Notes under the pieces: generated by a model | What the model saw: only the letters and a program-made list of their open reading frames with translations | Database searches by the model: none | What the model was told of the DNA's origin: nothing | Source: Kitasatospora sp. NBC_01287 | GTDB taxonomy: Bacteria; Actinomycetota; Actinomycetes; Streptomycetales; Streptomycetaceae | NCBI RefSeq assembly: GCF_026340565.1 | Contig: NZ_JAPEPB010000001.1 | Location: 8,406,001-8,470,000, forward strand | Reading direction: 5' to 3' | Length of the DNA: 64,000 nt | Part shown: positions 1 through 9,294 of the stretch, in pieces | Layout of the letters: the number at the start of each line of letters is the position of its first letter | How positions within the stretch are numbered: the first letter of the stretch is position 1 | Program-made: the position numbers and the translations under genes

Positions 1-330
1 CACCTGGTGGGCATCTTCGCCGCCAACTCGCAGACCGGTGAAGGGGTGGGCACCGGGCTCAAGAACGCGGGCAGGCAGGGCGCGGTGAAGGTGGTCTCCT
101 TCGACGCCGGCCCGCAGCAGGTCAGCGAGCTGAAGAGCGGCGCGGTGGACGCGTTGATCTCGCAGGACCCGTACGGGATCGGGCAGCAGGCGGTGGACCA
201 GTTGGTGAACGCGTTGACCGGCAAGCCGGTGACCGGGAGCATCCAGACCGATCTGGCCGGCATCACCCGGGACAACGTGGGCGACCCGAGCATGTCTCGC
301 TTCCTGTACCGGACGGACTGCGACTCCTGA
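1..330 (+). CDS. sugar ABC transporter substrate-binding protein, C-terminal part
   Basis: The reading frame is open from base 1 and ends at TGA 328-330, so only the last 109 residues are present and the start lies outside the window. The segment has the end of a type I periplasmic-binding fold of the ribose/xylose-binding group: a GIFAAN strand, a VVSFDA strand, a loop ending SGAVDALISQDPYGIG, and the final helix QAVDQLVNALTGKPV. Family members are secreted lipoproteins that capture a sugar for an ABC importer. The GH92 mannosidase starts 76 bp downstream on the same strand, which suggests uptake of released sugars, but this is inference from position. The sugar cannot be assigned from this fragment. 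Confidence 0.85.
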   Translation, partial: HLVGIFAANSQTGEGVGTGLKNAGRQGAVKVVSFDAGPQQVSELKSGAVDALISQDPYGIGQQAVDQLVNALTGKPVTGSIQTDLAGITRDNVGDPSMSRFLYRTDCDS

Positions 331-406
331 CGTCCGCCCCCCTGGACCGGCATGAACCGCACCTGATCTGACCCGACTTGCCCCCGACCGGACGCGAGGT
401 GCCCGC

Positions 407-3400
407 GTGCTCCGCCTGTCAGCCGCCACCGCCCGGCGCCCCCGAGCACTGCTGCTCGCCGGTGCCCTGCTGGCCGCCCTCACCCTCGCCCCGGCCGCCC
501 GGGCGGGCGCCGAGGCGCCGGCGGACCGGGTCACCGACCCGGCCGCCCTGGTCGACACCTTCGCGGGCACCGGCAACGGCGGCGGCGTGGTCGGCCAGGT
601 GGACACCTTTCCGGGGGCCGACGCGCCGTTCGGTATGCTGCAGTGGAGTCCTGACACACCGTCACGTCCGCCGGGCGGCGGCTACGACGACGCGGACCAG
701 GCGATCACCGGCTACAGTCTGACCCACCTCTCCGGTCCTGGCTGCTCGATCGCGGGCGACATCCCGTTCCTGCCGCTCACCGGCGCGCTGCCCGCCGATC
801 CCGGAGCGGCCGGCGCGCCCTTCGACCACGCGAGCGAGCAGGCCGGTCCCGGTTCGTACGCGGTCACCGCCGGCGGCGTGCGAACCCGACTGGCCGTCAG
901 TACCCGTGCCGGGGTGGGAAGTTTCAGCTACCCGGCGACCGACCGGGCCCTGCTGCTGGTCAAGGTCGCCGACAGTGCCAACGGCAGCTCGGCGGCGGCG
1001 TTCCAGACCGTCGGCGACCGGGAGATCACCGGCACCGTGACCAGCGGCCACTTCTGCGGTCAACCGGACAGCTACACCGTGCACTTCGCCGCCCGCTTCG
1101 ACCGCCCGTTCAGCTCGGTGGGCACCTGGGGCGGCCAGGACGCCGCGAGCGCGGTGCCGCGTCCGGGTAGCGGCAGCGTGAGCGTCAGCGGTCCGGACGC
1201 GCAGCCGCCCGCCAGCGCGCAGCCGCCCCTCAGCGCGCAGCCGGGCGGCACCGCGCAGGCGGCGCAGGGCGGCCCGGCCGCGCGGCAGCGCACCGCGCCG
1301 GACGGTGCCGTGGTGGCGGGCGGCTGGCTGACCTTCGACACCCGCACCGACCCCGTGGTCGGCATGCAGGTGGCCCTCTCCTACGTCAGCGTGCGGGGCG
1401 CCGAGGCCAACCTCGCCGCCGAGGCCAGGAGCTGGGACGTCGACGCGGTGGCCCGGCAGACCCACGACGCCTGGAACCGGGCGCTCGGGGCGGTCGCGAT
1501 CGGCGGTGGCACCCGGCAGCAGCAGGCCACCTTCTACACCGCGCTCTACCACTCGCTGCTGCACCCCAACACCTTCAGCGACGCGGACGGCAGCTACCTC
1601 GGCTTCGACAACGCGGTGCACCACGTGCCCAAGGGCCATGCGCAGTACGCCGACTACTCGGGCTGGGACATCTACCGCTCGCAGATCCCGCTGCTCGCCC
1701 TGATCGCCCCCGACAGGATGGGCGACATGGCCACCTCGCTGCTGGACGACGCCGACCAGATGGGCGGTTGGCTGCCCAAGTGGCCGGTGGCCAACGGCGA
1801 GAGCGGGGTGATGAACGGCGACCCGGCCGATCCGATCCTGGCCGACGCCTACGCCTTCGGGGCCCGCGACTTCGACGCGGGCAAGGCGCTGGCGGCCATG
1901 GTGAACGGCGCGGAGGCCACCGGCGGCCCGCCCGGCCAGGGCTGGTACGTGGAGCGCCCGAACGCCGCCGCCTACCTCAGCCGCGGCTACGTGCCCAACC
2001 TGGGCTCCGACTCGATCAGCCCGGTGCCCAACGGCGCCTCGGAGACGCTGGAGTACGCGCTGGACGACTTCGCGGTCTCCCGGCTGGCCGGCGCGCTCGG
2101 GCAGCGGGACACCGCGGCGCGCTTCGCCGGCCGCTCGCAGAACTGGGCCCAGCTCTTCGACACCGCCACCGGCTACCTGCGCCCCCGGGACGCCCAGGGG
2201 GCCTTCCCCAGCGGCCCGCCCGTGCAGACCACCGGCGGCTTCGGCCAGAGCGGCTTCCAGGAGGGCAACGCGGCGCAGTACACCTGGATGGTCCCGCAGA
2301 ACCTGGCCGCGCTGATGGCGGGGATGGGCGGTCCGGCGGCCGCGGCCGGCCGACTGGACGCCTACTTCAGCCAGTTGAACGCCGGTCCAGACCTGCCCTA
2401 CCACTGGCAGGGCAACGAGCCGGCCTTCGACACCCCCTGGGCCTACGACACCGCCGGGCAGCCCTGGAAGACGCAGGCCACGGTGCGGGCCGTCATGGAC
2501 CAGCTCTACCGGCTCGGCCCGGGTGGCGAACCCGGCAACGACGACCTCGGCGCGATGAGCTCCTGGTACGTCTGGGCGGCGCTCGGGCTCTACCCGCAGA
2601 CGCCGGGAGTGCCGATGCTGGTGCTGGGCAGCCCGCTCTTCCCGCACGCCGTGCTGCACACCGGGCACGGCGACCTGACCATCAACGCCCTTGGCGCTGG
2701 CGGCACTTACGTGCAGAGCCTGGCCGTCGACGGCCGGCCGAGCAGCCGCACCTGGATCGATCCGACCCGCGCCCACCGGCTCGACTTCACCCTCGGGACC
2801 AACCCGGACCCGGCCTGGGGCAGCGGCGCCGGCGACGCGCCGCCCTCCTTCGGCGCCGGTCCTGTGCACTTCCCGCCCACCACCCGGGCGGCCGTCAGCG
2901 CCGATCCGGCCCAGCTGCGGATCGCGCCCGGCGCCGGGAGCGGCTTCGGCATCACGGTCGACAACAGCGCGGGCGCGGTGCCGGCCACCGTCAGCTGGAG
3001 TCTGACCGACGTCCCGGCGGCGCTGACCGCGAGCCCCGCCGCCGGCACCGCCACCGTCGCCCCGGGCGCCACCGCACGCACCCCGGTGACGCTCACCGCG
3101 GCGGCGGACGCGGCCACCGGGTACTACCAGGTCGGGGTGGACGCGCACGAGGCCGACGGCGCGGTGATCGCGCACACCTCACTGCTGGTCACCGTGGCCC
3201 GCCCCGGCGAGACCATCCCCACCGCCTACGTCTCGAATTACAGCGACAACACCGTCACCCCGGTGGACACCCGCACCCGCACCGCGGGCCCGCCGATCCC
3301 GGTGGGCAGCGGCCCCGACGGCATGGTGGTCGCCGCCGGCCACCTCTTCGTGGCCGACAACAACAGCGACGACGTCACGGTGATCGACACCACCAGCAAT

Positions 3401-4090
3401 GCCGTGACCGCCACCGTGAAGGTCGGCGGCGTCGCGGCGGGCCTGGCCGCCACCCCGGACGGGAAGACGGTCTGGGTGAGCGACTTCGGCGACGGCACCG
3501 TGCAGCCGATCGACACCGCGACCCTGGCGGCCGGCCCGCCGGTGCGGGTGGGCAGCCAGCCCGAGCGGGTGGCGGTGTCGCCCGACGGTGCCCACCTGTG
3601 GGTCGCGGACCAGGGGGACGGCACGGTCAGCGTGGTCGACCTGGCGAGCCGTGCGGTGACCGCCACGATCCCGGTCGGCACCGCGCCGTTCGGCGTCGCG
3701 CTGACCCCGGACGGCAGCCGGGCCTATGTGAGCGACAACGGCAGCGGCGCGGTGAGCGTGCTCGACGCACGTGGCTACCGGCTGCTGGGCACCGTGCCGG
3801 TCGGCGCCGCGCCCGAGGGCCTGGCGCTCACCCCGGACGGCGGCACGCTCTACGTCACCGACGCGGGCAGCGGCGGCGTCACCCCGATCGCGGTGGCGAC
3901 CGGCACCCCGGGGCCGCTGCTGGCGACCGGTGCCGGGGCCTACGCGGTGGCGTTCGGACCGGACGGGAGCACGGCCTGGGTGGTGGACAGCAACGTCAAC
4001 GACGTGCGCCCGGTGACGGTGGCCACCGGCCAGGTCGGGCCGCCGATCGCGACCGGCAACGTGCCGGACGGGATCGCGGTGACGGGGTGA
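407..4090 (+). CDS. secreted GH92 alpha-mannosidase with NEW3-like and YVTN-propeller domains
   Basis: A 1,227-residue protein with a GTG start, an Arg-rich N terminus and a hydrophobic signal segment ending near ARAGAEA. Residues about 45-780 match family 92 (exo-acting alpha-mannosidases, mostly alpha-1,2): DTFPGADAPFGMLQWSPDT, YSLTHLSGPGC, GNEPAFDTPW near 669 with the expected acid Glu, and GNDDLGAMSSWYVWAALGLY near 710 with the Asp pair used as base. Residues about 835-925 resemble a NEW3-type beta-sandwich. Residues about 935-1227 contain six or seven propeller blades of the type AYVSNYSDNTVTPVDT. GH92 enzymes usually end soon after the catalytic region, so the propeller is an addition, possibly for binding. 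The longest antisense frame here is a GC-bias shadow. Confidence 0.93.
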   Translation: MLRLSAATARRPRALLLAGALLAALTLAPAARAGAEAPADRVTDPAALVDTFAGTGNGGGVVGQVDTFPGADAPFGMLQWSPDTPSRPPGGGYDDADQAITGYSLTHLSGPGCSIAGDIPFLPLTGALPADPGAAGAPFDHASEQAGPGSYAVTAGGVRTRLAVSTRAGVGSFSYPATDRALLLVKVADSANGSSAAAFQTVGDREITGTVTSGHFCGQPDSYTVHFAARFDRPFSSVGTWGGQDAASAVPRPGSGSVSVSGPDAQPPASAQPPLSAQPGGTAQAAQGGPAARQRTAPDGAVVAGGWLTFDTRTDPVVGMQVALSYVSVRGAEANLAAEARSWDVDAVARQTHDAWNRALGAVAIGGGTRQQQATFYTALYHSLLHPNTFSDADGSYLGFDNAVHHVPKGHAQYADYSGWDIYRSQIPLLALIAPDRMGDMATSLLDDADQMGGWLPKWPVANGESGVMNGDPADPILADAYAFGARDFDAGKALAAMVNGAEATGGPPGQGWYVERPNAAAYLSRGYVPNLGSDSISPVPNGASETLEYALDDFAVSRLAGALGQRDTAARFAGRSQNWAQLFDTATGYLRPRDAQGAFPSGPPVQTTGGFGQSGFQEGNAAQYTWMVPQNLAALMAGMGGPAAAAGRLDAYFSQLNAGPDLPYHWQGNEPAFDTPWAYDTAGQPWKTQATVRAVMDQLYRLGPGGEPGNDDLGAMSSWYVWAALGLYPQTPGVPMLVLGSPLFPHAVLHTGHGDLTINALGAGGTYVQSLAVDGRPSSRTWIDPTRAHRLDFTLGTNPDPAWGSGAGDAPPSFGAGPVHFPPTTRAAVSADPAQLRIAPGAGSGFGITVDNSAGAVPATVSWSLTDVPAALTASPAAGTATVAPGATARTPVTLTAAADAATGYYQVGVDAHEADGAVIAHTSLLVTVARPGETIPTAYVSNYSDNTVTPVDTRTRTAGPPIPVGSGPDGMVVAAGHLFVADNNSDDVTVIDTTSNAVTATVKVGGVAAGLAATPDGKTVWVSDFGDGTVQPIDTATLAAGPPVRVGSQPERVAVSPDGAHLWVADQGDGTVSVVDLASRAVTATIPVGTAPFGVALTPDGSRAYVSDNGSGAVSVLDARGYRLLGTVPVGAAPEGLALTPDGGTLYVTDAGSGGVTPIAVATGTPGPLLATGAGAYAVAFGPDGSTAWVVDSNVNDVRPVTVATGQVGPPIATGNVPDGIAVTG

Positions 4091-4152
4091 GGACGGCGAG
4101 GTCGAAGGCGGCGGGCGCTGCGATCTCCCGGCAGGAGGCGCAGCCTGGTGGT

Positions 4153-4383
4153 ATGGACACGAACGCGAGTCATGATCCGCTGGTCGAGGTCGCCGCGCTG
4201 AGCAGCGACAGCCGCTACCGCCTGGTCCGCTTCAAGGGGCACTCCTGGGAGCCGGTCGAGCAGGCGGAGTTCCGGGCCGAGGCGGCGCGCCTCTTCCCGC
4301 GGATCGACATGGACGACCCCGAGCAGGTCGAGTGGCAGGACCATCCCTGGGAGTGGCCCTCCTGGCGGCCGGGCGAGGCGTAG
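4153..4383 (+). CDS. small conserved-looking hypothetical protein
   Basis: A 76-residue protein that starts at ATG 4153. An AGGAGG sits near 4134-4139, which is a rather long spacing. The sequence is acidic and soluble, rich in Trp near its end (WQDHPWEWPSWRPGEA), with no signal peptide or membrane segment. It begins 62 bp after the mannosidase on the same strand and faces the SpoIIE-type phosphatase gene across 24 bp. I do not recognise a family. An Arg-rich frame that runs through the mannosidase in this phase looks like a long ORF, but only the last 76 codons look like a natural protein. Confidence 0.6.
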   Translation: MDTNASHDPLVEVAALSSDSRYRLVRFKGHSWEPVEQAEFRAEAARLFPRIDMDDPEQVEWQDHPWEWPSWRPGEA

Positions 4384-4407
4384 CGCCGTCCCCCACCGCC
4401 CGGGTGC

Positions 4408-6192
4408 TCAGACGGTCTCGCTCGGTGCGGAGAGGCGGGTGGCGAGGATGGCGACGTCGTCCTCGCCGTGGCCGGCGGACAGTCCGGTCAGCGCGGTGTC
4501 GATCAGGTGCTCCAGCGGGGCGGCCGGGTCGAAGCGCAGCGCGGCCAGTGCCGTGAGCGACTCCTCGATGTCGCGGGTGCGGCGCTCGATGAGGCCGTCG
4601 GTGTAGAGCAGCAGCGTCGAACCCGGGCCGAACGGCAGGGTGAGCTGGCTGTGGCCGCCCGCCCCCGCGCCCAGGGGCGGGCCGACCGGCAGCCGCAGCA
4701 GGCGGCCGCGCAGGTGCGGCCGGTCGAGCTGGAGCGGCGGCAGGTGGCCGGCGGTGGCGAAGGTGCACAGCTGCGAGGCGGGGTCGAGCAGCGCCAGCAC
4801 GCAGGTCGCGACCCGCTCCTGTTCGAGCGCCTCGGTGATCCGCTCCGCCTCGCGCAGGATCCCGGCCGGCGAGCGCCGCTGCAGCGCCAGCGCCCGCACC
4901 AGCGAGCGGTACTCGCTCATGGTGGCGGCCGCGTCGAGACCGTGCCCCATCACATCGCCCACCACCAGCAGGGTCCGTCCGCCGGGCAGCGCCACCGTGT
5001 CGTACCAGTCGCCGCCCACCTCGGCGCTGGTGCCGGCCGGCAGGTAGCGCCCGGCGGACTCGACGTCGGGGTGCGGGGTCATCGGCTCGGCCAGCAGTGC
5101 CCGCTGCAGGGCCAGCGCGGATTCGTGCTCGTGCGAGTAGAGCTGCGCGTTGTTGATCCCCGAGCCGGCCCGGCCCGCCAGCTCGACCATCAGCGCCACC
5201 TCGTCCGGGCTGAAGGCGGGTGAGTCGCCGCCCCGGATCAGGATCACCGTGCCGATCACCAGGCCGCCCGCGGTGAGCGGCACGTAGACGCCCGAGTGCA
5301 GCCCGAGCCGCCGGTAGCGGCTGATCCGGGCGGCGTTGGGCGCGGTGGTGCGCAACTGGGCGTCGGTCGGGAAGTTGAGCACGACCGGCCGCTGCTCCAG
5401 CACGCACCGGGCGGCGGCCGAGCCCGGCTGCGGGTGGACCGCCGCGCCGGTGCCGCCGATCGAGGCGGCGAGGCCGACCAGCTCCGGCGTGCTGCTCAAG
5501 GCGAGCCGGCGCATCGCCGGCCCGCCGCCGTTCTCGGCCGCGGGCCGCTCCGGCTCCAGGATGTCGACCATGGCGGCGTCGGCCAGCCGGGGCACCAGCA
5601 ACCGGGTCAGCTCCTTGGCGGCCTGTTGCACGTCGAGGGTGGTGCCGATCCGGGTGGCGGCCTCGTCCAGCAGCGCCAGGCGGACCCTGGCCCGGTCCAG
5701 CGCCTGGCGGATCCGGCGGTCCTCGGTGATCTCCAGCACCATCGCGACCAGGCCCAGCGCGGTGCCGTCCGCGGCTTCCAAGCGGTGGTAGGAGTTGTGC
5801 CACCAGCGCCGCTCGGTCGGCGGTCCGGAGGCGGTGGTCCCCTCGACGGTGTGCACCCGCGGCTTGCCGTCGGCCAGCACGGCGCGCAGCTCGGCCTCGG
5901 CGGCGCCGGCGTCGATCCCGGGGACCACCTCGGCGATGGTGCGCCCCGTGTGCCCGGCCGCGCTGACGCCGTTGACGGCGGCGAGGGTGGCGTTGACGTA
6001 CTGGTAGCGCAGCTCCAGGTCGAGGACGGCGATGCCCACCGTGGCGCGGTCCAGGATCTGGCGGACCAGGTGGTAGTCGCTCAGCAGCGTCTCCAGCTCG
6101 GGCCGCTCGCCGAGCGCGGTGCCGAGGACGGCCAGCAGTTCGCGGGCCTGCGCGTCGTCGAGGAAGGAGAGTGGGGCGCCGGGATCGGCCAT
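4408..6192 (-). CDS. PAS-GAF-SpoIIE (PP2C-type) protein phosphatase
   Basis: A 594-residue cytoplasmic protein. The chosen ATG at 6192 is preceded by GGCAGGAGGGACC, an excellent ribosome binding site, so the longer upstream frame is rejected. A PAS domain lies at about 45-165 and ends VAMVLEITEDRRIRQAL. A GAF domain follows at about 180-345 and a PP2C-like SpoIIE domain at about 375-590. Metal-site motifs are visible: GGDWYDTVALP near 395, GDVMGHGLDAAATM near 410, TDGLIERR near 533 and GEDDVAIL near 575. Proteins of this design in streptomycetes are thought to dephosphorylate anti-anti-sigma factors in response to a signal sensed by PAS or GAF. No kinase or anti-sigma partner is adjacent, so its target is unknown. 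Confidence 0.92.
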   Translation of the reverse strand: MADPGAPLSFLDDAQARELLAVLGTALGERPELETLLSDYHLVRQILDRATVGIAVLDLELRYQYVNATLAAVNGVSAAGHTGRTIAEVVPGIDAGAAEAELRAVLADGKPRVHTVEGTTASGPPTERRWWHNSYHRLEAADGTALGLVAMVLEITEDRRIRQALDRARVRLALLDEAATRIGTTLDVQQAAKELTRLLVPRLADAAMVDILEPERPAAENGGGPAMRRLALSSTPELVGLAASIGGTGAAVHPQPGSAAARCVLEQRPVVLNFPTDAQLRTTAPNAARISRYRRLGLHSGVYVPLTAGGLVIGTVILIRGGDSPAFSPDEVALMVELAGRAGSGINNAQLYSHEHESALALQRALLAEPMTPHPDVESAGRYLPAGTSAEVGGDWYDTVALPGGRTLLVVGDVMGHGLDAAATMSEYRSLVRALALQRRSPAGILREAERITEALEQERVATCVLALLDPASQLCTFATAGHLPPLQLDRPHLRGRLLRLPVGPPLGAGAGGHSQLTLPFGPGSTLLLYTDGLIERRTRDIEESLTALAALRFDPAAPLEHLIDTALTGLSAGHGEDDVAILATRLSAPSETV

Positions 6193-6223
6193 GGTCCCTC
6201 CTGCCGAACGAGGGGCACTCCTC

Positions 6224-6243
6224 GATCGATCATCCCATCGATC
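6224..6243. promoter_or_regulatory. inverted repeat upstream of the phosphatase gene
   Basis: Perfect 7-bp arms GATCGAT and ATCGATC are separated by CATCCC. The repeat is 32 bp upstream of the phosphatase start and 63 bp downstream of the GH31 stop, so it could be an operator, or a weak terminator for the GH31 gene. The sequence alone does not decide. Confidence 0.35.
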
Positions 6244-6305
6244 AGCGGTGGCCGCCGGGTGCCGCGAGTTCCGCGGGTCCCGGCGGCCACCGGCCGTTCC
6301 GCTCG

Positions 6306-9017
6306 TCAGTGGGCGAGCCCGCCCGAGCCCGCCAGCAGCAGCGAGAAGCCGCTCCCGGTGGACTCCCGCGGTGTGCTGATGTGCACCACACCGGCCGCCG
6401 CGTCGTACCACCAGCCGCCGGTGGCCGCCGCGGGCGCGGCCGCCGTGGTGACGGTGGGCGTGGTGATGGTGGGCGTGCTGACGGCGGGCAGCGGGCGGCC
6501 GCCCAGCAGCACCGCCGCCGGCGCGGCGCCCACGTGCACCGTGAAGTCGTACGCGCGGGCGGCGGGCTTGCCGGTGTAGTCGCCGACGCTCGGGCCGACC
6601 GTCACCTCGGTCACCCCGTGCCCCTGGCCCAGGGCCCGCACGTCGACCCGCTGGGTGGCGTCGGCACCCTGCTGGTAGGCCCGGGTGGTGCCGTCGTCCT
6701 CGTAGAGGGTGTAGTCCGACTGCCCCTGGGCGTAGATGTCGTAGGCCAGCCTGCTGGTGTCCCGGGTCTGCCAGGAGAGGGTGCCCTGCGGCCACATCGG
6801 CACCACCGCGCCCGCCTTGACGAAGAGCGGCAGGGTGGCGAGCGGCGCCTGGTAGCCGTTGATCGTGGTCGGGCCCTGGTAGGTCTTGCCGCTCCAGTAG
6901 TCGACCCAGGTGCCCTTGGGCAGGTAGATGCCGTCGCGGGTCTGCGAGCCGTCGTAGACCGGCGCGACCAGGAAGTCGTCACCGGAGAGGAACTCGTACT
7001 TGGCCGCGTCGCCCCAGGTGTTCGGGTCGTCCGGGTAGTCCAGGACCAGCGGGCGCACCGGGCCGACGCCGGTCGTGTGGGCCTGGGCGGCCAGCGTGTA
7101 GAAGTAGGGCAGCAGCCGCTCCTTGAGCTGCAGGTAGCTCGTGTTGACCGCGCTGTAGGGCTGGCCGGAGCGCCAGGGCTGCTTGTCGGTGGCGGCCCAG
7201 CCGTCCATGGTCATGATGGTCGGGATGAAGGTCTTCCACTCCAGGTCGCGGGTCTCCACCTGCGGATCGCTGCCGAAGATGCCGCCCACGTCGCCGGTGT
7301 CGTAGGCGATGCCGGACATGGTGGCGCCCGCGTAGGTGGGGATCTGCCACTTCAGGTAGTCGGTGGTGCCGGTCTGGTCGCCGCTCCACACCACTCCGCA
7401 GCGCTGCACGCCGGCCCAGGAGACCGGCAGCCAGACGAAGCCGCGCGCGTCGCTGTTCTGCTCGATGCCGTCCTTGGCCTGCTGGCAGCCGTCCAGCGCG
7501 AACTGGTAGCCGGGGCCGACCCAGCCGACGTCGAGCTTGCGGACCCGGACCCCGGCCTGCACCTCCTGGTCCTGGCCCGGCAGGCCGGTGGAGGTCCACA
7601 GGCCCAGCTGCATGTGGTGGTCGCGCAGGCCCTGGCCGGTCTGCTGGAGGTCCTCGTAGCCGCAGCCGTAGCCGTCGTTGACCAGCATCCAGCCCAGCGG
7701 GTCCTGGTTGGCGGTGTAGCCGTCGGCCACCGTGAGCGCGTCCAGGGTGTGCCGCTCACCGCGGTTGGCGTTGTGCAGGTAGCAGTCCGAGTCGCCCGGC
7801 TCCAGGCCGTAGACCGGGGGCATGAAGGGCTTGCCGACCAGGTCGGTGTACTGGCCGATGATCTTCTTCAGGTCGGGGCCGTAGAAGTAGTAGCCGTCGA
7901 AGCGGCGCTCCTGGGCCGAGGTGGCCACCGGGTCGCCGAAGTCGTAGAGCCCCGGCGCGAAGGTGTCGCGGAAGACCCCGTAGCCGGCGCTGGAGAGGTA
8001 GAAGGGCTGCGAGTTGTTGTAGCCGCCCTCGTTCCAGTCGAAGCTGTTGGCCACGTGCACGCTCTGGTCGCGGTGCGAGAAGCTGCCGTTCTGCTCGCCA
8101 CCGCCGTAGAACTGCTCCTGCGGGCCGCGCGCGAGGGTCTGCTGCATCGCGTCCCCGGTCCAGGTCAGGCCGCGGGTCTCCTGCCAGACGACGGTGCGGT
8201 TGTCGGCCCTGTAGAGCGCGAAGCGCAGCGGGTTCTTGTAGGCGCGCAGCACCAGGTCCTTGGAGGCCACCGCCCAGTAGGCACCGGCGTCCCACTGGTG
8301 GGTACCGGCGACGGCCTTGGGCGGGTCCGGGACCATCTCCTGGCCCGGCGGGTCGGTGAAGGTGCCGTCGGGGGCCAGCTGGAGCCGGAAGACGTCGTCA
8401 CCGGTGAAGTCGATCCGGGCCCTGGCGCTGCCGGCCTGGATCAGGTAGCCGTTGCCGTCGTGGGTCAGCGCGGTGGCGGCGCCGACCGTGGTGGGCTGCG
8501 GGATGCTCGCGGTCGCGGTGTAGCCGGAGCCGGTCACCGCGTACGGCACGACCAGCACGTGGTAGAGGCCCGAGGCGTTCGGGACCACGGTCGACTCGGG
8601 GTCGGCGGAGGAGGCGCTCTCGGCGACCTCGTGACCGGCGCTGTCGTAGATGTAGAGGTCGAAGTCGTTGTTCTGGTCGGCCCAGCTGATGGAGACCGGG
8701 ACGCCGCCGTCCGGGTTGCCCTGCCAGTAGCTCGCGGGGACGTCGACGGTGAGGTCGAAGTGGTCGCACGTCAGGTTCTGCGGGTCCTGGGCCTGTGGCG
8801 GGCAGTGGGCCGGGTCGGGGACCGAGCCCTGTGCGAAGCTCTGGCCCTGCCAGCCGATGGAGTGCTGCCCGGTCAGGGCCAGGGTGCCGCCGGGCGGGGC
8901 GGCGGCGCGGGCGGCGACCTGACCGCCCAGCAGGGCGCAGAGCACGGCGAGGACGGCGCTCAGGGCGAGGGAGCGGGGCGGGGGAGTTCGGCGCGGGGGA
9001 GTTCGGCGCGTTCGCAT
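6306..9017 (-). CDS. secreted GH31 family glycoside hydrolase
   Basis: A 903-residue protein with an Arg-rich N terminus and a hydrophobic segment LALSAVLAVLCALLGG followed by ARAAA, a signal peptide with possible Tat character. Residues about 55-170 form an added beta-sandwich (DNFDL-type motif NNDFDLYIYDSAG). The catalytic barrel has GYYFYGPD, KLDVGWVGPGYQFALDG near 492 (expected nucleophile Asp) and SGDQTGTTDYLKWQIPTYAG near 543 (expected acid/base Asp), then a DUF5110-like C-terminal region. GH31 enzymes act on alpha-linked glucose, xylose or galactose; the substrate cannot be fixed here. No strong ribosome binding site precedes ATG 9017, so the start is less certain than the product. It lies 113 bp upstream of the phosphatase gene on the same strand. 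Confidence 0.9.
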   Translation of the reverse strand: MRTRRTPPRRTPPPRSLALSAVLAVLCALLGGQVAARAAAPPGGTLALTGQHSIGWQGQSFAQGSVPDPAHCPPQAQDPQNLTCDHFDLTVDVPASYWQGNPDGGVPVSISWADQNNDFDLYIYDSAGHEVAESASSADPESTVVPNASGLYHVLVVPYAVTGSGYTATASIPQPTTVGAATALTHDGNGYLIQAGSARARIDFTGDDVFRLQLAPDGTFTDPPGQEMVPDPPKAVAGTHQWDAGAYWAVASKDLVLRAYKNPLRFALYRADNRTVVWQETRGLTWTGDAMQQTLARGPQEQFYGGGEQNGSFSHRDQSVHVANSFDWNEGGYNNSQPFYLSSAGYGVFRDTFAPGLYDFGDPVATSAQERRFDGYYFYGPDLKKIIGQYTDLVGKPFMPPVYGLEPGDSDCYLHNANRGERHTLDALTVADGYTANQDPLGWMLVNDGYGCGYEDLQQTGQGLRDHHMQLGLWTSTGLPGQDQEVQAGVRVRKLDVGWVGPGYQFALDGCQQAKDGIEQNSDARGFVWLPVSWAGVQRCGVVWSGDQTGTTDYLKWQIPTYAGATMSGIAYDTGDVGGIFGSDPQVETRDLEWKTFIPTIMTMDGWAATDKQPWRSGQPYSAVNTSYLQLKERLLPYFYTLAAQAHTTGVGPVRPLVLDYPDDPNTWGDAAKYEFLSGDDFLVAPVYDGSQTRDGIYLPKGTWVDYWSGKTYQGPTTINGYQAPLATLPLFVKAGAVVPMWPQGTLSWQTRDTSRLAYDIYAQGQSDYTLYEDDGTTRAYQQGADATQRVDVRALGQGHGVTEVTVGPSVGDYTGKPAARAYDFTVHVGAAPAAVLLGGRPLPAVSTPTITTPTVTTAAAPAAATGGWWYDAAAGVVHISTPRESTGSGFSLLLAGSGGLAH

Positions 9018-9154
9018 ACAGCCGTCCAGGGGCGTGGAGGGGAGCGGGAGGCGGAACCGGCGTGGCGCATTCCTGCAGATGGTGAGTGCATGACAAGAGA
9101 GGTCGCGGAGCTGTGCGCGAGCCGCGACCGTGGCCGAGGGTAGCAGTGCGTTTC

Positions 9155-9179
9155 TGCGCGCTCAATGGTGTTGCGCGCA
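9155..9179. promoter_or_regulatory. GCGC-rich inverted repeat between GH31 and SHOCT genes
   Basis: The 277-bp divergent gap (9018-9294) contains TGCGCGC (9155-9161) and GCGCGCA (9173-9179) separated by 11 bp. Its position 138 bp upstream of the GH31 start suits an operator for a sugar-responsive repressor of the LacI kind, but it does not match a motif I can name. No gene is visible in the gap. Confidence 0.3.
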
Positions 9180-9294
9180 CGAACGCGCAGCTTTCTGAGA
9201 AGCGCGCTCATGATCGGGGCGCACACTGGAGGGGATTCGACTGGCGGGGGGTGGCGCGGACGGCCTCGACCCGAGGTCGGAGAGGTGGCGTGAG

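Noticed and set aside
662-3175. 837-codon open frame antisense to the GH92 gene
   Set aside because: Arg/Gly/Val-rich shadow typical of high-GC coding DNA; the plus-strand frame has clear GH92 motifs.
1768-4152. Long plus-strand frame upstream of the small protein at 4153
   Set aside because: Composition is Arg/Gly-rich with no motif and it overlaps GH92 in another frame; only the last 76 codons are kept.
6171-9143. 990-codon plus-strand frame antisense to the GH31 gene
   Set aside because: Val/Gly/Arg-rich shadow; no start signal and no domain.
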